Assembly (NCBI GenBank): GCA_024236175.1 | Contig: JACKKY010000001.1 | Span: 1,054,001-1,118,000 of the forward strand | DNA: 64,000 bases | Direction of reading: 5' to 3' | From: Novosphingobium sp. | GTDB taxonomy: Bacteria; Pseudomonadota; Alphaproteobacteria; Sphingomonadales; Sphingomonadaceae | Part shown: positions 17,165 to 25,632 of the stretch, piece after piece | How the letters are laid out: each line of letters opens with the position of its first letter | Position numbering within the stretch: the first letter of the stretch is position 1 | Program-made: the position numbers and the translations under genes | The notes under the pieces: model-generated | What the model saw: only the letters and a program-made list of their open reading frames with translations | Database searches by the model: none | What the model was told of the DNA's origin: nothing

Positions 17165-18382
17165 TCATGCCACGATCTTCGCAGCGCGCAGCGCCTCGAT
17201 CCGCTCGGGCGTCAGATCGAGGATTCCGCCCAGTATCTCGTCGGTGTGCTGGCCGAGCACCGGCGGCGCTTCGGGCACCGGCTGGCGATCGCCGGCGAAC
17301 TTGATCGACCGGCTGACGATGGGAATCCTGCCCAGCGTCTTGTGATCGGTTTCGACCACCATCTCGCGCGCTTGCGCCTGCGGCTGCGACAGCGCCTCCA
17401 TCACGCCCAGGATCGGGGCATGCGGCACTTCGTGAGCAGTGAAGATCTCCACCAGTTCGTCGACCGTGTGCCTGCGGGTGAAGGCGGACACGATCTCGTT
17501 CACTTCCTCCCGGGCGTCGCGGCGTTTCTCCAGCGTGTCGTATCGCTCGTCGTCGGTCAGTTCGGGCCGTTCGATCGACCGGCAGACACGCGCCCAGAAC
17601 CCGGGCGTGAGGCAGGCGACGACGATCGACCCGTCGTCCTTCGCGGGGAAGATGCCGTAAGGCACGAGATTGGGGTGCTGCGAACCGGGCCGGGCGGGAT
17701 CGTGGCCGGTGAAGAAGGCGAGCTGGGCGATATAGCCGAGCATGCCGATCAGCCCGTCCATCAGGCTGACATCGACGTAACGGCCGCGACCGGTAAGGTT
17801 ACGCTCGTGGAGGGCGGCGAGGATTCCGATCGGCCCGTTGATGCCGCCGACAAGATCGCCGAGCGGGATACCCAGCTTGGTCGGCAGTCCGTCCGGCTCG
17901 CCGTTCATCGAGAGCGCGCCGGACATCGCCTGCAACACGATGTCGAAGCTGGGCCGGTCGCGCAGCGGGCCGTTCTGCCCGTAGCCCGAGATCGAGCAAT
18001 AGATCAGCCCGGGATTGGCGGCCGACAGAGCCTCGTAGCCGAGCCCCAGCCGGTCCATCACGCCGGGCCGGTAATTCTCGATGACGATGTCGCTCTTCGC
18101 GGCAAGGTCCCTCGCCAGCGCGACGCCGTCCTCGCTCTTCAGGTCGATGACGATGCTCTTCTTCCCGCGGTTGATGGCGAGATAGTAGTGGCTTTCGCCG
18201 TCGCGCATCGGCGGGAAGGTGCGGGTCTCGTCGCCGGTTCCCGGGGGCTCGACCTTGACCACTTCTGCGCCGAGATCGGCAAGGGCGAGCGAGGCCGACG
18301 GCCCGGCCAGGACCCGCGTGAAATCCAGCACGCGGATGCCCTGCAGCGGCCCGGCCCAGTCGTCAGTCTTCTCCTCGCCCAT
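17165..18382 (-). CDS. CaiB/BaiF family (class III) CoA transferase
   Basis: A 405-residue formyl-CoA-transferase-like enzyme. Family signatures include GIRVLDFTRVLAGPSAS near the N-terminus, DLGAEVVKVEPPGTGDETR, INRGKKSIVIDLKS, VENYRPGVMDRLGLGYE and SGYGQNGPLRDRPSFD. These enzymes move CoA between carboxylic acids, so it probably activates or releases an acid intermediate. Full length for the family. It is 18 bases downstream of the esterase gene and upstream of the SDR in the same operon. Confidence 0.92.
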   Translation of the reverse strand: MGEEKTDDWAGPLQGIRVLDFTRVLAGPSASLALADLGAEVVKVEPPGTGDETRTFPPMRDGESHYYLAINRGKKSIVIDLKSEDGVALARDLAAKSDIVIENYRPGVMDRLGLGYEALSAANPGLIYCSISGYGQNGPLRDRPSFDIVLQAMSGALSMNGEPDGLPTKLGIPLGDLVGGINGPIGILAALHERNLTGRGRYVDVSLMDGLIGMLGYIAQLAFFTGHDPARPGSQHPNLVPYGIFPAKDDGSIVVACLTPGFWARVCRSIERPELTDDERYDTLEKRRDAREEVNEIVSAFTRRHTVDELVEIFTAHEVPHAPILGVMEALSQPQAQAREMVVETDHKTLGRIPIVSRSIKFAGDRQPVPEAPPVLGQHTDEILGGILDLTPERIEALRAAKIVA

Positions 18383-18400
18383 TGCGTCCCCGATGCGATC

Positions 18401-19495
18401 CTATTTGAGATGTTCTTTGAAGAAGGCGACGATCGCCGCGTAGGCGTCCTGCGATTCGGGCAGGGTCGGCATCATGATGTAGCAGTGCCCCATGCCCTCG
18501 CCGACGATCAGGTCGGTTTCGACGCCGGCCTTCATCAGCATCGAATTGGTGTAGATCGCCGGGCTCATGTCCATCGCCCGCGTGCCGGTCAGCAGCAGCG
18601 TCGGCGGGAACTTCTTGAGCACGTCCTGGTGCAGCGCGGGCGAAATGTCCGCGCCTTCCATGTCCGCCCCGGCGAAATAGCCGCGCGTGATGTCCCAGTC
18701 CTTGGTCGGATCCCCACGATCCGGCGGGGGCGGGAACGAGCCGTCGATATAGGCGGCGACATAGGCGGAATCGCCGGCACGGAAGCGCACGCCGCCCGCA
18801 CCGAAGATGCCGAGCGCGCCCGCCTGCGGCAGGCCATGCGCAGGCAGCCATGCCCCGGTCTGCGCGGTCAGCGCGCCGCCGGCCGAGCAGCCGTAGATGC
18901 CGATATGGTCGGGCTCATGGTACCTGAGCAGCTGGGCATAGACCTTGGCGACGTCCTCGACGCCTGCCGGGTGCCTGTTTTCGGGCGCCATCCGGTAGTT
19001 GACGCTGACCACCTCGAAGTCACCCAATGCGGCGATCGGGATCGATTCGAGCAGCGAGCAGCTTTCCCAGCAGACCGAGAATGCGCCGCCGTGCAGGTTT
19101 ATGAGCACGCGGTCCCGGTCGTAAACGCCGTCCGCCGGTTTCACGAGACGCACCGGCACGCCGTCCAGCACGTGCTCGCTGACCTCGACATCGTACATGG
19201 CGCGCATCTGCTCGAGCTGCGGCGCCAGCATCTTGTCGAGCTGCTTGCGGCTCGTGGCGATGTCCTTGGGCATTTCGGTAGGCATGGCGCCGGCCATCCT
19301 GGCGCGCATCTTCTGCAGCGCCTTCGCCTCCTCGCTGGAGAACACGGATGGCGGCAAGTCGAAGGACGGCACCGTGACAGTGCCGTCCTCGTGGAACGTC
19401 GGGCGTTCGCCCCAGTTCACTTCCTGAGCGATGGAGATCGTCGCTGCGCACCCCACGGACGCAGCGAGGATCATAGCCAGTTTCTTTTTCATCAT
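18401..19495 (-). CDS. Secreted alpha/beta hydrolase, HSL-type esterase
   Basis: A 364-residue esterase or lipase with an N-terminal signal peptide (MMKKKLAMILAASVGCAATI) ending near residue 23. The HSL-family oxyanion motif is HGGAFS, the nucleophile elbow is GCSAGG, and the catalytic His is probably in GEGMGHCY. A role outside the cytoplasm in releasing an esterified substrate, whose acid part the operon then activates with CoA, fits the neighbours but is inference. It lies between the CoA transferase and the hydratase, with gaps of 18 and 40 bases. Confidence 0.88.
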   Translation of the reverse strand: MMKKKLAMILAASVGCAATISIAQEVNWGERPTFHEDGTVTVPSFDLPPSVFSSEEAKALQKMRARMAGAMPTEMPKDIATSRKQLDKMLAPQLEQMRAMYDVEVSEHVLDGVPVRLVKPADGVYDRDRVLINLHGGAFSVCWESCSLLESIPIAALGDFEVVSVNYRMAPENRHPAGVEDVAKVYAQLLRYHEPDHIGIYGCSAGGALTAQTGAWLPAHGLPQAGALGIFGAGGVRFRAGDSAYVAAYIDGSFPPPPDRGDPTKDWDITRGYFAGADMEGADISPALHQDVLKKFPPTLLLTGTRAMDMSPAIYTNSMLMKAGVETDLIVGEGMGHCYIMMPTLPESQDAYAAIVAFFKEHLK

Positions 19496-19535
19496 CCCCT
19501 CCAGCTCGGTTGACCGAGCTGGGAGCTATGGCAAA

Positions 19536-20678
19536 TCAGCCCTTGCTCGGCAATTCGGCAACAGCGGTGCCGAAAGCCGAAAGCTCGCCGCGATGAGTCG
19601 TGGCCTTCTGCTCGACTTCGACGTACTTCTTGCCGTTCTCTTCGAACTTCTTCGTCACTTCGCCGGTAATGACGATGGCGTCGCCGTCCGGGTTGTGGCG
19701 GCGGATCTGGCAGTCCGACTTGTGCAGGAAGCCGTCGTCGCCGATCCAGTTGGTCATGTGGTGCGTCAGCCACGAGCAGCGCTCCGGTCCGTAGTCGTAA
19801 GCGCCCGGGGCGCCGACCTCGAGAGCGAAGTCTTCGTCCCAGTGGACGCGCTCGGGGCAATCGGGAACGTTGAAGCGGTTGCGGATGCCGAGGCCCGGGT
19901 GCGCCTTCTGCATCTTGTAGGCCAGCTTGTTGGCGCGGATGTAAAGGCCGCCCCAGCCCTGCGCGTAGCAGATGAAGCCGGTGACCGTCATCGGGCCCTT
20001 CATCATCGGCGGCAGCTTGTCGCCGACATTGACGTCCTCGAAGTAGCGCGGAGTGGCGCCGCGGATCTCTTCCTGGTCGTAGATGTCGTAGAATTCGTCG
20101 AGCTGCTCCTGGGTGAAGGGCTCAACGCGGCCGCGGGCTTCGGTGTACTTCGTGCCGCGCTCGCGCGCTTCGTCGCGGTCGGTACGGAACACCCAGCTAT
20201 CGGCGCCGGCGACGTGGTCGCCTTCCTGGTTGTAGAAATCGACGTGATAGATCTGCTGGAACGAACGCCCGGCAAACTTCGTCTGATGCTCGACCAGATC
20301 CTTGAGGTAGGCTTCGGCGCGGATCGTATCGTTGCGCAGAACCGGCTTGTGCCAGGTCCAGTCAGCGCCCGCCCACATCGCGTGCACGCCCGAAAGGCCG
20401 CCGCAGTAGCCGGAAACGATACGGCTGGTGGTGAACAGGAAGCTCGGCAGCGCGACGATCGAGCCGTATTTGGTCTTCTCGGCATATTCCGGCTCGCACC
20501 ACAGCGGATTGTCGTCGCCGATGCCGTGGGCATAGTGGCGGATCGCATCGCGCGTGGCTTCGTAGTTCCACGGCTCGACCGTGTTTTCGATCTTCACGCC
20601 GATGCGCTTGCGCAGATCGTCGAGGCCTTCCTCGGTGATCTTGGGGAACTTGTTCTTGGGTTCTGCTGTGGTTGCCAT
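19536..20678 (-). CDS. Acyl dehydratase with FAS1-like and MaoC-like hot-dog domains
   Basis: A 380-residue enoyl-CoA hydratase candidate. The N-terminal half has the FAS1-like dehydratase pattern (NTVEPWNYEATRDAIRHYAHGIGDDNPLW) and the C-terminal half a second hot-dog unit with YFEDVNVGDKLPPMMKGPMT and a late DWIGDDGFL-like segment. The YAHGIGDDNP motif supplies the expected Asp/His pair. Length suits a fused double hot-dog. It follows the CoA ligase by 24 bases and probably hydrates the unsaturated CoA ester made downstream of it. Confidence 0.83.
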   Translation of the reverse strand: MATTAEPKNKFPKITEEGLDDLRKRIGVKIENTVEPWNYEATRDAIRHYAHGIGDDNPLWCEPEYAEKTKYGSIVALPSFLFTTSRIVSGYCGGLSGVHAMWAGADWTWHKPVLRNDTIRAEAYLKDLVEHQTKFAGRSFQQIYHVDFYNQEGDHVAGADSWVFRTDRDEARERGTKYTEARGRVEPFTQEQLDEFYDIYDQEEIRGATPRYFEDVNVGDKLPPMMKGPMTVTGFICYAQGWGGLYIRANKLAYKMQKAHPGLGIRNRFNVPDCPERVHWDEDFALEVGAPGAYDYGPERCSWLTHHMTNWIGDDGFLHKSDCQIRRHNPDGDAIVITGEVTKKFEENGKKYVEVEQKATTHRGELSAFGTAVAELPSKG

Positions 20679-20702
20679 CTTTCTACTCCTGAAATCCGAA
20701 AA

Positions 20703-22283
20703 TCAGTTAGCCAGTTCGGCCGCTTTGGCAGCCTCCATGTCGCGCAGCTTCTTGCGGTGGACCTTGCCCGCCGGGTTCTTGGGAAGCTCGCTTACATATT
20801 CGACGATGCGCGGGAACTCGTGCTGGGCGAGCCGTTCGCGCGTGAAATCCTGCAGCTCGCGGGTAAGCGCGTCGCTGCCTTCGCAATTGGCGACGACGAA
20901 GGCCTTCACGACCTGGCCGCGCTTCTCGTCGGGCACGCCGATCACGCCGCATTCGAGCACGTTGTCATGCCGCAGCATGGTGTTCTCGATCTCGACCGCG
21001 CTCATCGTCCAGCCGGCCGAGATGATGACGTCGTCGGCGCGGCCGCAGTGATAGAAATAGCCGTCCTCGTCGATCTTCGCGCGGTCCTTGGTCGAAAGCC
21101 AGCCATCCTTGCGCCAAAGCATCAGCTCGCCGATCTCGCCGGGATCGGTGGGCGTGCCGTCGGTGCGCTGCACTTCCAGCCTGAGGCCCGGAACGGGCTT
21201 GCCGAGCGAACCGGGCTTGACCATGAAGTCGTCCGCGCCCGGATAGTTCACCAGCACCACGCCGATCTCGGTCGTGCCGTACATGGAGCAGGCCGGAACC
21301 TTGAAATATTCGTCGATCCATTCGAGCGTCGCCGGATCGATCGGCTCGCCGGTGTACGACAGCTTCCTGAAATGGAAATTGAAGTCGCCGCCTTTCCCGG
21401 AGTTCTTCATCATCCGGTAGTGCGTCGCCGCCGCCGACATGTTGGTGATGCCGAAATCGTCGAGCGCCTTCATCAGCCGGACCGGATCGAACTTGCCGGC
21501 GAAAGTGCCGGTGGTCACGCCCAGCGCCAGCGGCGCCAGCGTGCCATGCCACAACCCATGGCCCCAGGCGGGCGAGGACGGGCAGAAGAATTCGTCTCCC
21601 GGCCGCACGCCGGTGCCGTACAACGCGGCGAACATCAGCGTGACGATCGAGCGGTGCGTGTGCTTCACGGCATCGGGCAGCTCGCGCGTGGTGCCGCTGG
21701 TGTACTGGAAGCAGGCGATGTCGTTGGACGCGGACTGCGGCTCGTAGGTCGCCGGGTACTGCGCCAGCTCGTCCAGGAAGGCCTGGTCGGCGACGATGAC
21801 GCGCATCGCATTGCCGCCCTCATCGGCGATCTGCTGCGCAAGCCCGGCCTTCTCGGCGTTGGTGACAAGGATCTTCGGCGTGCAGTCATTGACCCGCAGC
21901 CGGAGCGCGTCCGGGCCGAACAGGGTGAACAGCGGCACCGAGATCGCGCCGGTCTGCATCGCGCCGAACAGGCAGACATAGAACGGAAGCGAAGGCTCCA
22001 GCATGAAGGCGATCCGTTCGCCCTTCGCGATGCCCTGCGCATCGAGCCAGTGGGCGAAACGGGCAGCGCCGGCAGAGATTTCGTCGAAGCTCAGGATTTC
22101 GTCGGAGCCGTCGGCATGGGCGATGCGCACCGCCGGGCGGCCCGAACCGTCGGCATGGCGCGTCATGCACTCATGCGCGATGTTGAGGCGTTCCTTGTTG
22201 CCCTCGAACAGATCCCACAGCGCCGCCGACGAGGCGTGCGCCTGCGCATCTGCATAGCTTGTGTACTCGGTCAGCTTTGGCAT
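20703..22283 (-). CDS. AMP-dependent acyl-CoA synthetase
   Basis: A 526-residue adenylate-forming ligase. The P-loop-like motif is FQYTSGTTRELPDAVKHTHRS, A5 is YGTTEIGVV, A8 is DGYFYHCGRADDVIISAGW, and the C-terminal catalytic Lys is in PKNPAGKVHRKKLRD. It activates a carboxylic acid to its CoA thioester and is the first gene of a five-gene operon ending with the SDR. The motif reads TSGTTRE rather than the usual TSGTTG-x-PK, a mild deviation. The promoter region is shared with the divergent IclR gene. Confidence 0.92.
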   Translation of the reverse strand: MPKLTEYTSYADAQAHASSAALWDLFEGNKERLNIAHECMTRHADGSGRPAVRIAHADGSDEILSFDEISAGAARFAHWLDAQGIAKGERIAFMLEPSLPFYVCLFGAMQTGAISVPLFTLFGPDALRLRVNDCTPKILVTNAEKAGLAQQIADEGGNAMRVIVADQAFLDELAQYPATYEPQSASNDIACFQYTSGTTRELPDAVKHTHRSIVTLMFAALYGTGVRPGDEFFCPSSPAWGHGLWHGTLAPLALGVTTGTFAGKFDPVRLMKALDDFGITNMSAAATHYRMMKNSGKGGDFNFHFRKLSYTGEPIDPATLEWIDEYFKVPACSMYGTTEIGVVLVNYPGADDFMVKPGSLGKPVPGLRLEVQRTDGTPTDPGEIGELMLWRKDGWLSTKDRAKIDEDGYFYHCGRADDVIISAGWTMSAVEIENTMLRHDNVLECGVIGVPDEKRGQVVKAFVVANCEGSDALTRELQDFTRERLAQHEFPRIVEYVSELPKNPAGKVHRKKLRDMEAAKAAELAN

Positions 22284-22390
22284 CGGCCGTCCTGTCCTCC
22301 CGTGCGAATCGAACAGCCGAGTCGCACGTTAATCCCTTGTGTGGCGACGCCAATGGCATATTTCGCTTGCTGTTGCAAATATAGAATGAT

Positions 22391-22406
22391 ATTCAAGATA
22401 TTGAAT
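22391..22406. promoter_or_regulatory. Candidate IclR operator overlapping the IclR start codon
   Basis: ATTCAA-GATA-TTGAAT is a perfect 6-base inverted repeat in the divergent gap between the CoA ligase operon and the IclR gene; its right arm runs into the ATG. Adjacent GAAT-GAT-ATTC (22384-22394) adds a second overlapping symmetry. Autoregulation and control of the operon are plausible. Confidence 0.5.
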
Positions 22407-23217
22407 GAATGAGCAGCCAAAACAGATCGCCTCCGCCGAAAGCGACCTCGCCAGAGCGGTGAAGCAGAGCAAGGCGCCAGCCATCTCGCGCGCCGCCGCC
22501 GTCCTGCGCCTACTGGGCAAGAGTAACGCGCCGCTGGGCCTCCAGCCGATCGCCCGGGAACTGGGACTGGTGCCGAGCACCTGCCTTTATGTGCTGCGCG
22601 CGCTGGTCGCCGAAGAACTTGTCGCCTTCGATCCCGACACCAAGCGCTATTCGCTCGACGCCGGCGTGCTCACGCTCGCCCGGCAATGGCTGCGGCGCAA
22701 CCACTTCGCCGACCTCGCGCAGCCCGTGCTCGACCGGATCAGCCGCGATTTCGGCCTGACCATGCTCGGCGTGCAGATCTTCGGGCTGGACCACATCGTC
22801 GTCATCGCCATGTCGCAGTCCAGCCAGAACTTCCAGCTCTCGACCCAGGTCGGCAGCCGCTTCCCCGCGCTGATCAGCGCCACCGGCCGGTGCATCGCCG
22901 CATTCGGCGGCTATCCCGACGAGGTCCTCAGGGAACGGTTCGCCAGGCTGCGCTGGGACGAGCCGCCGACGTTCGAGGAATGGCAGGCGCAGGTCTCGCA
23001 GACTCGCGAACAGGGTCTTGCCGTCGATGCCGGCAACTACATCTCGGGCGTGACGGTCGTGGCTGCACCGGTGTGGAAAGCGCCCGGGCGGCCGAGCCAT
23101 GCACTGGTCGCGATCGGTATCGGCAGCGCGGTGCGCGGCGAGGGACTGCCGGCGCTGCAGGACACGCTGCTGTCGGCGGCGCGCAGCCTTTCCGAACAGC
23201 TATCCGATCACGGCTAG
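22405..23217 (+). CDS. IclR family transcriptional regulator
   Basis: A 270-residue regulator. The winged helix-turn-helix occupies about residues 28-90 (SRAAAVLRLLGKS, GLQPIARELGLVPSTCLYVLRAL), and the GAF-like effector domain follows, with ISATGRCIAAF and a late AAPVWKAPGRPSHALVAIG. No ribosome site precedes the start; TTGCAA and GATATT with 18 bases between them end 2 bases before the ATG, so the message may be nearly leaderless. Divergent from the acyl-CoA operon, which it most likely controls in response to a pathway acid. Confidence 0.9.
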   Translation: MNEQPKQIASAESDLARAVKQSKAPAISRAAAVLRLLGKSNAPLGLQPIARELGLVPSTCLYVLRALVAEELVAFDPDTKRYSLDAGVLTLARQWLRRNHFADLAQPVLDRISRDFGLTMLGVQIFGLDHIVVIAMSQSSQNFQLSTQVGSRFPALISATGRCIAAFGGYPDEVLRERFARLRWDEPPTFEEWQAQVSQTREQGLAVDAGNYISGVTVVAAPVWKAPGRPSHALVAIGIGSAVRGEGLPALQDTLLSAARSLSEQLSDHG

Positions 23218-23223
23218 GCGCCT

Positions 23224-24117
23224 TCAGCCCCTCGCCCGCGCCTGCGGATAGGTTCCGAGCATGCGCACATATTTGCAGTGGAACTTGAGTTCCTCCATCG
23301 ACCGGTCGATCGCGGGATCGCCGGGAGCCCCCTCGATATCGGCATAGAAGGTGGTGGCGGCAAAGCTCGCCCCCTTCTGGTAGCTTTCCAGCTTGGTCAT
23401 GTTGACCGCGTTGGTGGCGAAGCCGCCCAGCGCCTTGTACAGCGCGGCCGGGATGTTCTTCACCTCGAAGACGAAGGTCGTCATCGCCGGCGTGTCCTGC
23501 AGCGTCGCCGGATCGAGCGGCTCCCGGGCCAGCACGACGAAGCGCGTCGTATTGTCCTGAGCGTCTTCCACATTCTCCGCGACGATCTTCAGGCCGTAGA
23601 GCTCGGCCGCGATGCGCGGCGCGATGGCGCAAGCCTGCGGATCGTCCTGTTCCTTCACGAAGGCCGCGGCGCCGGCGGTGTCGGCATAGGTCATCGGCAC
23701 GATCCCGTGGTCGCGCAGGTAGACCCGCGTCTGGCCCAGCGCCTGGGGGTGGCTGTAGGCGGCGGCGAAAGGCCCGTCCGTCAGGCCCATGAGAGCATAG
23801 CTGATCGGCAGGAAATACTCGCCCACGATCGACAGGCCGCTTTCGGGCAGCAGGAAATGGATGTCGGCCACGCGGCCATGCTGAGAATTCTCGATCGGGA
23901 TTATGGCGCGCGCCGCTCGCCCTTCCTTCACTGCGTCGAGCGCATCCTCGAAGCTGAAGCAAGGCAGCGGCAGGCAATCGGGATCGTATTCCAGCGCGGC
24001 GCGGTGGCCGTTGCAGCCGGGCGCGCCCTGCAGGGCGATGGCCCGCGCAGGGTCGGTGGCGGCTGATTGCGCCATTTCATTGACCAGGGCCAACGCGGGT
24101 TGAGGAAAACTATGCAT
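23224..24117 (-). CDS. pheA: Prephenate dehydratase
   Basis: A 297-residue enzyme that turns prephenate into phenylpyruvate in phenylalanine synthesis. The catalytic domain shows IALQGAPGCNGHRAAL, IPIENSQHGRVADIH and the NTTRFVVL signature; the ACT regulatory domain runs from about residue 200, with TTFVFEVKNIPAALYKAL and the modified ESRP motif KLESYQ. The ATG at 24117 is chosen over an in-frame ATG further upstream because alphaproteobacterial relatives begin with a short MxSxPxPAL-type leader. Divergent from the cytochrome c gene, 132 bases away. Confidence 0.93.
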   Translation of the reverse strand: MHSFPQPALALVNEMAQSAATDPARAIALQGAPGCNGHRAALEYDPDCLPLPCFSFEDALDAVKEGRAARAIIPIENSQHGRVADIHFLLPESGLSIVGEYFLPISYALMGLTDGPFAAAYSHPQALGQTRVYLRDHGIVPMTYADTAGAAAFVKEQDDPQACAIAPRIAAELYGLKIVAENVEDAQDNTTRFVVLAREPLDPATLQDTPAMTTFVFEVKNIPAALYKALGGFATNAVNMTKLESYQKGASFAATTFYADIEGAPGDPAIDRSMEELKFHCKYVRMLGTYPQARARG

Positions 24118-24249
24118 CGTTGCGAATATCCAGAGCCAGTCGCGATTAGGCGGCAATCGCAAATCCCGCAATGGCTCTTGCGCTTGTCAGTTTGCGTCAC
24201 TAGAGCGGCGCGCAAACGCCGTCAGGCATTACCCACGGGGCATAATTCG

Positions 24250-24894
24250 ATGGACGACCGTTTTAACACCTTTGCCGGCTGGGCACTTTTTTCCGGCATT
24301 GTCGCACTTGGCCTAGCGAGCGTGAGCGCGCGCTATTTCGAGGCGGACAAGGAGCATCGCCCGCACGAAATGGGCTATGAGATTGAAGGTGTGGAATCCA
24401 GCGACGGCGGTGAAGAGGAAGTGCCTCTCGCCACGCTGCTCGCCGCTGCCGATCCCACCAAGGGCGAACAGGTCTTCGCCAAGTGCAAGTCCTGCCACAC
24501 GATCGATGCGGGCGGCGCCAACGGCATCGGCCCGAATCTCCACGGCGTGATGGGCGAGCCCGTCGGCAAGGGCGCGGGCGGCTTCGCCTTCTCCTCCGCA
24601 CTCAGCGGAATTGGCGGCAGCTGGAACTTCGACAACATGAACGAATGGCTGGCCAGTCCGAAAGCCTTCGCTCCAGGCACGAAGATGACTTTCGCCGGCC
24701 TCAGCAAGCCGGAGGACCGCGCGGCCCTCATGGTCTATCTCAACAACCAGGGCTCGAACCTGCCGCTGCCCCCGCCGCCGGCCGCCGCTCCCGCCGAGGA
24801 AGAGGCTGCAGCCGGGGATGAGGCGCCGGGAGAAGGCGCCGAGGAAGCTCCCGCGGAAGGCGAAGCCGCCGCCGAGGCGCCGGCCGCCGAATAA
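24250..24894 (+). CDS. Membrane-anchored c-type cytochrome (CycM/c552 type)
   Basis: A 214-residue protein with one N-terminal membrane helix (about residues 8-25), a linker, a class I cytochrome c domain with the haem motif CKSCH at residues 79-83 and a likely axial Met in GTKMTFAGLS, and an Ala/Pro/Glu-rich acidic tail from about residue 170. It probably carries electrons from the bc1 complex to a terminal oxidase on the periplasmic side. The acidic tail is a common add-on in sphingomonads. An intrinsic terminator lies just downstream. Confidence 0.92.
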   Translation: MDDRFNTFAGWALFSGIVALGLASVSARYFEADKEHRPHEMGYEIEGVESSDGGEEEVPLATLLAAADPTKGEQVFAKCKSCHTIDAGGANGIGPNLHGVMGEPVGKGAGGFAFSSALSGIGGSWNFDNMNEWLASPKAFAPGTKMTFAGLSKPEDRAALMVYLNNQGSNLPLPPPPAAAPAEEEAAAGDEAPGEGAEEAPAEGEAAAEAPAAE

Positions 24895-24938
24895 TCCGGC
24901 CGCGGGCACCGGCCCGATACGGTAAGAACGGGAAACCG

Positions 24939-24964
24939 AAGGGGCGGGGCACACTCCGCCCCTT
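24939..24964. terminator. Bidirectional intrinsic terminator between cytochrome c and rlmE
   Basis: AAGGGGCGG (24939-24947) pairs with CCGCCCCTT (24956-24964) around an 8-base loop, and the plus strand continues with T residues. It sits between two converging genes. Confidence 0.7.
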
Positions 24965-24966
24965 TC

Positions 24967-25632
24967 CTATTGCGCGCCCTTGAAGCCTTTCGCGATCACG
25001 TACCATTCCGACGAGCCCTTGCGACTCGCCGGCGGCTTGGCATGCTTCACGCTGGTGAAGTGACGCTTGAGCAAGGTCAGCAGCTCGGCATCGGTACCGC
25101 CCGCCAGCACCTTGGCCACAAAGGCGCCGCCGGGCGCCAGATTGGCGATGGCGAAGTCGGCGGCGGCCTCTACCAGGCCCATGGTGCGCAGATGGTCGGT
25201 CTGCTTGTGGCCGACGGTGTTGGCAGCCATGTCCGACAGGACGAGGTCGGGCGGGCCGTCGAGCGCCGCTTCCAGCGCGGCGGGCGCCTCGTCGGCCATG
25301 AAATCCATTTCCAGGATCGTGACGCCCTCGATCGGCTCGGTGGGCAGCAGGTCGATGCCGACCACTTTCGCCTCGGGGCAGGCCTGCCGCAGGACCTGGC
25401 TCCAGCCGCCCGGCGCGATGCCGAGATCGACGGCGCGTTTCACGCCCTTGAGCAGGCCGAACCTCTCGTCGAGCTCGGCCAGCTTGTATGCGGCGCGGCT
25501 GCGGTAGCCTTCGGCCTTGGCCTTCTTCACATAGGGATCGCTGATCTGGCGGGTCAGCCAGCGCGTCGAGCTTTCCTTGCGGCCTCGTGACTTGCGCAGG
25601 CGCTTGGCGGGATCCCGGCCCGAACGACTCAC
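24967..25632 (-). CDS. rlmE: 23S rRNA (uridine 2552 2'-O) methyltransferase
   Basis: A 221-residue FtsJ/RrmJ family SAM methyltransferase. The K-D-K-E tetrad can be traced: a Lys in the RSRAAYKL region, Asp in VLSDMAANTVG, Lys in FVAKVLAGG and Glu in SSEWYVIAKGFK; the SAM loop is VDLGIAPGGWSQ. The GTG start at 25632 overlaps the stop of the ppx gene by 4 bases (GTGA), which is how I chose it; the longer frame upstream is inside ppx. It modifies the A-loop of 23S rRNA during late 50S assembly. Confidence 0.93.
   Translation of the reverse strand: MSRSGRDPAKRLRKSRGRKESSTRWLTRQISDPYVKKAKAEGYRSRAAYKLAELDERFGLLKGVKRAVDLGIAPGGWSQVLRQACPEAKVVGIDLLPTEPIEGVTILEMDFMADEAPAALEAALDGPPDLVLSDMAANTVGHKQTDHLRTMGLVEAAADFAIANLAPGGAFVAKVLAGGTDAELLTLLKRHFTSVKHAKPPASRKGSSEWYVIAKGFKGAQ

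Noticed and set aside
17246..19513. A 755-codon open frame on the plus strand
   Set aside because: Antisense to the CoA transferase and esterase genes, rich in Arg, Asp and His without any motif; high-GC shadow.
19431..22412. A 993-codon open frame on the plus strand
   Set aside because: It lies antisense to the esterase, hydratase and CoA ligase genes, has no family resemblance and a composition typical of shadow frames in high-GC DNA.
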